Shown one piece after another: positions 55,988 to 64,000 of a DNA stretch of 64,000 nucleotides. Below the pieces are notes generated by a model that worked only from the letters and a program-made list of their open reading frames with translations, searched no databases and had not been told where the DNA came from. Numbering within the stretch: the stretch's first letter is position 1; the number at the start of each line of letters is the position of its first letter. The DNA comes from Tenrec ecaudatus (lineage: Eukaryota > Chordata > Mammalia > Afrosoricida > Tenrecidae), in the NCBI RefSeq assembly GCF_050624435.1, contig NC_134535.1, positions 123,677,731 through 123,741,730 of the forward strand, in the 5' to 3' direction. The position numbers were made by a program, and so were the translations under genes.

Positions 55988-56095
55988 AATCCTCTGGGAA
56001 TTGCTATGAACTTAACTCAATTTTGCAGATGAAGAAGCTAAAGTACGGAGAGGTTATATCATTTGCTCCAGGTGTCATAGTATAAGATCTAGAAT
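55988..56095 (+). repeat. MIR, right half
   Basis: TTTTGCAGATGAAGAAGCTA, CGGAGAGGTTATATCATTTG and CCAGGTGTCATAG complete the MIR begun at 53935. Confidence 0.85.
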
Positions 56096-56097
56096 TC

Positions 56098-59000
56098 CGA
56101 GACCGGGAGAAAATGGCGACCTGATAGGACTCACCTGTCTGGAGCTCCTGCTGGGAGACCAAAAAATTAGGAGGTAAGGTGGAGGTGGGGTCCTAAAATT
56201 AGAACTAGGGTACTAGGTCTCTCCTGAACCCCTTTTTTGTGTGTGATTTCCCACTCAGAAAGCAAACCAAGAACGCTTTAAAGTGCTCTAGCTTTGTTGA
56301 GCCCACGGGCATGAGCTGCACCCTTTCCGGAAACAGTGATTTCTCCAGGCTGACACACTAAAGGGGACAGAATCCCAGACATGAGGAGAACCCCACGCTG
56401 GAGCTCTCCACGCGGGTGACTGCCTTGAGCTCACAACCTGGGGAGTGGCGGTGGCGGGTACCCAAAATTTAGATTAGAAGAAAAAGCAGATTTTTACCTG
56501 AGGTAGATCACGGTGTGGGAAAAAATAGGGGGATAGTTGGAGTCCAGGGAGTGAATGTAGTTCCAATTGGCCAACAAGGAAACAACCCCCCTGATAAACT
56601 GGATCTCCCCCTCTGGCGGTCAGCCTGACAGCCCCCAAATTGGAGCACATCACGAGCATAATTAAAAAAGGATGAAATATATATATTATTGGTTAAAAAT
56701 TCAAACCCCAGTCTGGTTGCTCAGCTCCAAGGAGTGGGGGGGAGGGAGGCTTTAACATAAATCAGCATAAGAAGAAACCTAGCTAAGGAATACCAGAACT
56801 CAGCTATAGAACCTGGCGGCTTTTTGCATAACAAAGACCCGCTGTAGCAAGCCTTAGCTTCAAACAGCACACAGCTGCAGCCCAGAGACTGTGGGAGACA
56901 ATTTAATTTGATTTTATTCTAGCTGACCAGAGGAATAAAGAATAAAAAAATAAAATCCTCTGATCTAGTAGGCCACCAGCAGTCTAGATAGGACAATCAG
57001 CCCAGCTTCCCTCTCAGTGATTCTACACATAGCTGGGGAGGCCCTGCCTGTCCTGGAGCCCTAGACAGGGCTGTGGGAGCACCACAGCCCCCACCCCTGC
57101 TGCAGTGCTACATACAGCACAAGGCAGGTACACCAGTGAATTCCAGAGCTCAACTGACACCTGGCCATGGGTGCGATCTTGCCTTTGAAAGTAATCCCAC
57201 ACAGCATCTGTGGAACCCTACATCAAACAGGTACCTTGCGAAATAGTTGGAACTCCTCACGGACAGGTGATCAAGTCTCAGTTATCTCCTTACCTACTAC
57301 TCTATTTCTTCTCTTTTTATTCACTAGCCCATCTATCTTTCCCTATGCAGTCAGTCTCAATGAGTTCAGGTTTGTGTTGGGTTTTTTCTCTCTTTCTTCT
57401 TTTTCCCTCTTCTCTTCTCTCCAACTCTCTCCAATCATTCACCACTACTGGCTTCCAGGTCATTACCCTCTGCTTAGGGCAAATCAACTCAAATAGCAGG
57501 AGGAACTCCAGCCTGCCCTCCGTGGGAGTGCTGTACACCACACAAGGGAGCTGGGACAAACATCTACACCGCACTACACTGCTGAGGAAACCTCCGTTGG
57601 ACCTCTAAGTGTGGGGTCCTGGTTTACAACTGCCGGCACCAGCACCATGACAGGCCATATAAAACCAAAGTCTGGGGCAGGCTTAAGCTCTAATTTCAGA
57701 TTCCTGGACACTGAGGTAATTCTGTCAGAGAAGGCATCACCTGTCCCAGACTGACCAGTAGGGAGCAGTGACCACCATCCCCCAATTGACCAGTCAAGAG
57801 AATACACGCAGAACTACTTGCCAACCACCACTGGACAACGCTGATGCCAGAAGTTTTCTCCAATAAGTTTAAAGAACAGCAACACTGGACTGCTCCCTCC
57901 CTCCCCTCGTCCATGGCCCCATTAAAGCTCAGGGAACAAAGAACTCGGGGCTGATTCCCTTCTGGACGATACGTCCCGCTGCGCTGGGCAGTGGAGAGAA
58001 GGAGGCCCTAGCTCGAGCTAGCAAATAAACTCCTTTTGTGGTGTTTGCATCTCAACTGGTCATAATTCTTCTGTGTGCCCAAGGTGAGCTTGCGTTCCCT
58101 TCCCCAATCTAACATAAGGTGATCTCATCAACTAGGGCAATTCTTCCCAGCATCACTGGGTCCCTATATTAAAAGGGCACACCAACCTGTCATGGCGTGG
58201 CAGGGACTAAAGTCCTCTTGCCCCACATTCAAGCAATCAGGGATCAGCTAGCTCTTTATCCTTTATTTCCTTCTTCTCTCTCTCCTCCCTCGTTACCATC
58301 ACAGCAGATCTTAATGAACACAGTTGGGGTTCTGTCCCCTTCTTTCCCTTTCTTCTCTTTTTCTTTCTTTCCTCTTTCTTTTGTTGTTCTCTTGGCTTTT
58401 CTCTCTGCTTGTATGATTCTCTTTTCTACCTCTCACTCCTTTCACAGGCCACTGCTGATTCCCAGACCCCTGCACTCAGCCTAGGGCAACCCTGTCCTCC
58501 CAGTGGGCAGCCTGATCCCTAAGACAGTGCAGCACACAGGACGAGTCAGTGCTACGCACAGCACAGCACGGGGTCAGCTACTTCTTTATCTTATTTTAAA
58601 ATTCTCTCTCCTCCTCTTTTTTCCCTTCTTTTTCTTTCTTTGTGTTCTTCTTTCGCTTTTTCTTCTTTTCTCATCTTCTTCTAGCTCTTCTCTTTCCGAA
58701 CACAGTCTCAGCAGATTCACTTCTCCTGTTTTGTTGTTTCCTTTTCTTTTTTGTTTTTTATTGTTTTCACTTTTGTTTGCTCTGTGCATTTTAGTTGTGT
58801 GTGTGAGTTGGTGTCCGTTTGCGAGGCATTGATGCTTCAGGCTGTGTCTTCTTTTTCTCTGTTTCCTCTCCTTTCACACTCTTGCCTGTCACAAGCCACT
58901 AGCAGCCTCCAACCCACTCCCCTCTGCCTAGGACAAGTCTGATTGCCCAACTGGGGGAGCTCCCACCCGCATTTTTTTGCTTGGCAAGCAGCTGGCTAAT

Positions 59001-59550
59001 TCACACTGGTCCTCTTCCACACACTAAGCAGCAGGGAATTCTCCCCTACAAATAGTGTGGGCATCCCCAGCCTAAATACCAAGGCCCTACAAGTGACTGG
59101 GAGAAATGCCTGACCACCACTGGTGGGGCTCCATGCTACTGTGGGAACATCCACCCCGTCTCCAAGGCAATATCTCTGTCTACGGTAATTCCGCTGACAG
59201 CTACAGAGTTCTACACCAAGGAGGGTATACCCACATGCCCTCCTCACACTCCAGTTGCAGAGGAAAACCCCACAGGCCAGCCGAGGTGCTCCTAGAACCG
59301 TGAAGCCTACTTAGAGATCGGCCAGGGAAGCAATGCTCTCGAGGGCCAACTACAACTCAACCTGTGTTACATGAAAGGAATATCCAACACACATTCCAAA
59401 TAATGGAATACTGGAAGGCTAGGATAAGAGTGAAACCACAGGAAGATATAGCAATAGCCTGACCCCTCAGTACATCTACCATCAGGAAGTTCATAGAAGT
59501 ATTTATATGAATCCCCATAGAGAGAGTCCAGGGCTCTTTGACTCAGGAAG
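56098..59550 (+). mobile_element. Full 5' UTR of an L1, with tandem pyrimidine-rich monomers
   Basis: Starts GACCGGGAGAAAATGGCGAC. AAATGGCG (56111-56118) is a YY1-like site at about +12, where human L1 also has one, so the 5' end looks complete. Downstream, three diverged units of about 380 bp (about 57230-57610, 58185-58560, 58565-58960) each run from a TCTTTATC/TTATCTCC-type start through a T/C-rich block to CCACT...CTC(T/A)GC(T/C)TAGG(G/A)CAA and a CAGT/CTGGG end. The UTR is about 3.4 kb, several times the human L1 length. Long frames in it are by-products of the pyrimidine bias. Confidence 0.88.
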
Positions 59551-60452
59551 ATGGCTCCAGGCTCCTCTAAAACAACATGTAAACAGCAACTAGTACTAAC
59601 AGCTTCAACGAAAAATCAGGAGAAACAGAACACAATACCAGAAGAAGTCATGAACTTAACGATGGGCATAGAAGAAGCAGATATTGACCTTCCACAAAAA
59701 GAAATTTTCAAAAAGCTGCTAGAAGTCACAAAGGATATGAGGGAAGCGATACATTATAAAAGATGAAATGATAGACGAGATAAAGGCAACGCATCAAAGG
59801 GAAATACAAGAGTCAAGGGATGAAATAAAAAAATCAAGTGACAAATTGAAAGAGCTTGCCAATAGACTTGAGGAGGCAGAGGATCGCACCGGTGAACTAG
59901 AGGATAGATAACCAAGCAGACCTCAGCAAACAGGAAAAGCAGTCAAACAAGACAATCAAATTAGCCAAAGAAAATTTGAGAGCCATGTCTGATTCTTTGA
60001 AAAGAAACAATATTAGAATAATTGGACTACCAGAACACGATACAACACAGAAGTCAACAGCGAAAATAGCAAGGGAATTCTTAGAGGAAATCTTCCCCAG
60101 CTTAATAAATGAAAATCTGGCAACCATTCAAGAGACTAAAGGAACACCAGCCAGACTGACTCCCAAGAAGAAGTCACCAAGACACATAATTGTCAAATTA
60201 TCCAACTATGAGAAAAAGGAGATCATGAAAGGAGCTAGGGAAAAGCAAACAGTCACATATAAAGGTACCCCAGTAAGAGTATGTTCATACCTATCAGCAG
60301 AAAAGATGAAGAAGAGGAGGGAATGGAGTAACATATTCCAAAAATCAAAGGAAAACAACACAATCCCAAGAATACTTTTCCCAGCCAAAGTATCTATTAA
60401 GATAGATGGAGAAGAGTCTTCCCAGACAAGAACAACCTCAAAGAATACATAA
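59551..60452 (+). pseudogene. L1 ORF1 (RNA-binding chaperone), broken
   Basis: ORF1p is the trimeric nucleic-acid chaperone that coats L1 RNA. Here ATG at 59551 opens a 71-codon N-terminal piece (MAPGSSKTTCKQQLV...) stopping at 59764-59766. A coiled-coil piece (EIKKSSDKLKELANRLEEAE) follows in another frame (about 59766-59910). The third part (59976-60452) carries the RRM and C-terminal domain: RAMSDSLKRNNIRIIGLPE, SPRHIIVKL and REKQTVTYKGTPVRV. At least two frame disruptions, so no full-length protein. Confidence 0.92.
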
Positions 60453-60688
60453 AAAGAGCCTAGACCTACAAAAGATCCTTCCCAATCCAATATGGGCAGA
60501 AGATCAACACTCACCGAAGACAAATAAGAGACTATCACATAGAACAACTCCACCCATAGGGTGACAAAGAGAAAACAGCCCCCAGGATAGCATCAGCTCA
60601 ATAGTGGAAAGAAGGCAAACATAAACCACACACAAAACACAAGCGGATAAGATAGGTACATGGGAAAATATCCAACATGAAAGGTACA

Positions 60689-63600
60689 AGATGACATCAT
60701 GGAGTCCACAGATGGATATAACACAGAATACCAATGTCCCGAACTCAGGCATTAAAAGACTGGCTCGGGAAACATAACCCACCAATCTGCTGCCTCCAGG
60801 AGACTCATCTCAAGCTTGCAGACAAAAACAGGTTGAGAATTAAAGGCTGGAGAAGAATATTACAAGCAAATGGTATTGCAAAAGAAGCAGGGATAGCGAT
60901 CTTAATATCTGACCAAATTGACCTCATGTTACAGGCCATAACAAGAGACAAGGAGGGGCACTATATAATGCTCAAGAGAACAATAGACCAAGAACCAGTG
61001 AGCATAATATATATGCACCTAATGAGAGACCTGCAAAATTCATAAATCAAACACTCCAAGAGATGAAAAAGAGATCACAGGCTCAACAATTATAGTTGGT
61101 GACTTTAATACACCACTCTCTAAAAAAGACATATCATTGGGAAAGAAACTCAACAAGGAGGCTACCGATCTAAATAGCACAATTGCATGACTTGTCTTGA
61201 TAGATATTTTCAGAGCTTTCCACCCACAGGCAAAGAAAATCACATTCTTTTCAAGAATACGTGGCACATATTCAAAAATAGACCACATGCTGGGACACAA
61301 GTTGAACTTGAGTAAATTCAAGCACTTAGAGGTTATACAGATATCTCTCTCCAACCACTGAGCCATCAAGCTGGAAATTAACAGAAAGACTGTGAAAAAA
61401 AAACACAAGAAAAACAATTGGAAGATGAATAATTTCCTATTTCAAAAGGAGGGAGTATTGACCCTGATCAATGATGAAGTCAGGAAGTTTCTAGGAACCA
61501 ATGAGAACAAAAATACGACATACCCAAACCTGTGGGATACAGGAAAGGCATTTATCAGAAGAAGGCTGATAGCAATAAATGCACACATTAATAAAGAAGA
61601 GAGACTTGTGGATGATATGCTGACACAAAACTTACACCAATGAGAGCAGAGTCAGCAAAACAACCCTACTAATAGCAAGAGGATAGAGAGAATAAAAATC
61701 AGAGCTGAGATACAGGAGAGGGCAAACAAGAAAACTACGGAAAAATTAATGCTGCTAAAAGTTGGTTCTTTGAAAGAATTAGCAGAACTGATAGACCTCT
61801 GGCAAACCTAACCAAAGAAAAGCAGGAAAAAATGACATTTGCCGGGATAAGGGATGAAACGGGGGACATTACAATGGACCCTAATGAAATCCAAAGGATA
61901 ATTACACAGTACTATGAAGGTCTATACTCTAACAAATTCAACAATTTGGAAGACATGGAAAAATATTTGGAAACAAAATCCCTCCCTAGATTATCCCAGA
62001 TAGATGTCAAGAACTTCAACAAACCCATAGCAATGAAAGAAATAGACAAGGTAATCAAGGGATTACCAACAAAAAAAATCCCCCGGGCCAGATGTATTCA
62101 TTCACAGGAGAACTCTACCAAACATTGAGGGAAGAACTGACACCAGTTCTATACAAACTCTTCCAGAACATAAAAAAGAGAAAACTCCCAAACCCTTTCT
62201 ATGAAGCTAGTATAACTATGATATCTAAAGTGGGAAAAGATGCCACAAGAATCAATAACTATAAACCAATATCCCTAATGAACATTGATGCGAAAATCCT
62301 TAACAAAATACTGGCCAATAGAATACAAAAGCATATTAAAAAATAATTCACCATGACCAAGTGGGATTCATACCAGGGATACAGGGATGGTTCAACATAT
62401 GAAAGACCATCAGCCTTATTCACCACATTGTCAGGAAAAATTATAAGAATCAAATGATAATATCAATAGATGCAGAAAAAGCATTTGACAACACCCAACA
62501 CCCATTCCTGTTTAAGACACTCAAGAAGATAGGAATAAAGGGAAAATTCCTCAAGATTAAACAAGTCATATATGAAAAACCAATAGCCAACATGGTAGTT
62601 AACGGAGAAAGGACTAAAACAATTTTACTGAAAAAGGGGACCAGACAAGGATGCCCCTTGTCCCCAATCCTGATTAACATCGTACTGGAGGTCCTAACTA
62701 ACAACATAAGACAAAGAAAAGATATTAAAGGTATTCATCTGGGGAAAGAAGAGGCAAATTATTATTATTCACAGACGATATGATTCTATATATTGAAGAT
62801 CCCTTAAACTCCACAAGCAGAGTGTTGGAAGCAATAGAGGAATATGGCAAAGTGGCAGGATACAAAATCAGCAAACAGAAGTCTATTGGACTGCTGTACA
62901 CATCAGACAAGACCACAGTAGATTCTATTAAAAAGGTAGGACCCTTCAAAACAGCCAAGCACAAATTGAAATACCTAGGGATATACCTGACTAAAAAAAT
63001 GAAAGATTTGTATGAGGAAAACTATAAGACACTACTATAAGAAATCAAGAGTGACCTCAACAAATGGAGAATGTCAGTTCTGCCCAAGGCACTATATAAG
63101 TTTAATGCTATCCCAATATGAATACCACCATCCTTCTTCAAAGAAATGGTAAAACAGATTACCAACTTCATATGGAGGGAGATGAAGCCCAGAAATAGTG
63201 GAGAACTCTTCAAAAAGGACAAAGTGGGAGGGCTTGCTCTACCTGACTTTAGCACATACTATACACACACAGTAGTCAAAACAGTGTGGTACTAGTTTAA
63301 CAACAGATATTCAGACCAATGGAAAAGAGCTGAAAAGACCCAGAAATAAAAACATCAGCATACAGGCAACTGATTTTTAATAAGGGCCCCCAAAAATATT
63401 AAATAGGAAGCAGATGACATCTTCAATAAATGCTGCTAGAAGAAATAGATATCTACCTGCAGAAAAATGAAGCAAGACACTTACCTCACTCCATGCGCAA
63501 GAATAAACTCTCATGGTGGATCACAAACCTTGAGATAAAACCCTAAACAATTAGGGGCATTAATGAGGGAATTGGGACAAACTGAGAATCTTGGCACAGG

Positions 63601-64000
63601 GAATACATAGGCTATCAGAAATAGGGAAGGATACAAATACAGAGGAGTCACAAATAGACAAGTGGGAAATACTGAAGATAAGACACCTGTGTACATCGAA
63701 AGAATTCACCAAGAGAGTAATAAGAGAGTCCACTGACTGGGAAAACATCTTTAGCAATGACACATCAGACAAAGGCCTTATTACTAAAATCTACAATATT
63801 TTGCAAGCTTACAATAAGAGAAAATGTAATTGCCCACTGAAGAGGTGGGCAAAGGGCCAGAACAGAAGTTTCACAGAATCTGAAATCCGAATGACCAATA
63901 AACATATGAGAAAATGTTCCTGATCATTAGCCATAAGAGAAATGCAAATCAAAACAACTATGAGATACCACCTAACATCCTCAAAGATAGCCCAATTTAA
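60689..64000 (+). pseudogene. L1 ORF2 (endonuclease-reverse transcriptase), broken, runs off the window
   Basis: ORF2p nicks target DNA and primes reverse transcription there. Visible in order: endonuclease pieces ICCLQETHLKLADKNRLRIK and KEAGIAILISD (60734-60960), VGDFNTPLS (61100), WKMNNFLFQKEG (61410-61460), the RT region from EIQRIITQYYEGLYSNKFNN (61880), [20 protein letters not shown] (62250-62330), [14 protein letters not shown] (62455), [20 protein letters not shown] (62640-62700), the catalytic FTDD motif at about 62774-62785, and the C-terminal [20 protein letters not shown] (63700). At least six stops or frameshifts separate these pieces. Sense copy continuing beyond base 64000. Confidence 0.93.

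Noticed and set aside
58197-58942. Phe/Ser/Leu-rich open frames that look like membrane proteins
   Set aside because: They come from the T/C-rich monomers of the L1 5' UTR.

Overview
The window is mammalian genomic DNA. GT-AG exons of one gene lie scattered through large introns filled with retrotransposons, and there is no bacterial-style gene packing. The repeats point to Afrotheria: tRNA-derived SINEs of the AfroSINE type, several RTE/BovB-like LINE copies of the kind seen in elephants and relatives, and an L1 lineage with very long 5' and 3' untranslated regions. I cannot name the species.

Positions 99-42698 (+ strand) hold the last 23 coding exons of an alpha-2-macroglobulin (A2M) family protease-inhibitor gene, most like ovostatin (OVOS). 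The exons total 2901 bp. All splice phases agree, no exon contains an internal stop, and they read as one 966-residue C-terminal part ending at TAG 42696-42698. The 5' half of the gene lies left of the window. The encoded order is late MG domains, a bait region interrupting MG6, MG7, CUB, the thioester domain and the receptor-binding domain. The thioester cysteine is replaced by tyrosine (GYGEQ instead of GCGEQ), so this protein cannot form the covalent protease trap of classical A2M.

Inside the intron between exons 6 and 7, on the - strand, sits an intronless copy of FTSJ1 (a tRNA 2'-O-methyltransferase; X-linked parent in humans). Its methyltransferase domain is open from end to end, with the catalytic residues kept. 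Only the C-terminal tail is lost, to a stop and a one-base shift. Immediately upstream of it are a CpG-dense segment with CCAAT and CRE-like motifs and a 10-bp-period minisatellite that contains an exact 70-bp higher-order repeat.

From about 43 kb to the end there is no host gene I can recognise. This part is layered transposons: an old L1 ORF2 (45-47.4 kb), several L1 3' ends in both orientations, and a MIR split by an L1 that is itself split by a solo LTR. From about 56.1 kb to the window end runs a 5'-complete L1 in + orientation, with a 3.4-kb 5' UTR of tandem pyrimidine-rich monomers, a broken ORF1 and a broken ORF2. No tRNA, rRNA, CRISPR array or prokaryotic system was seen.
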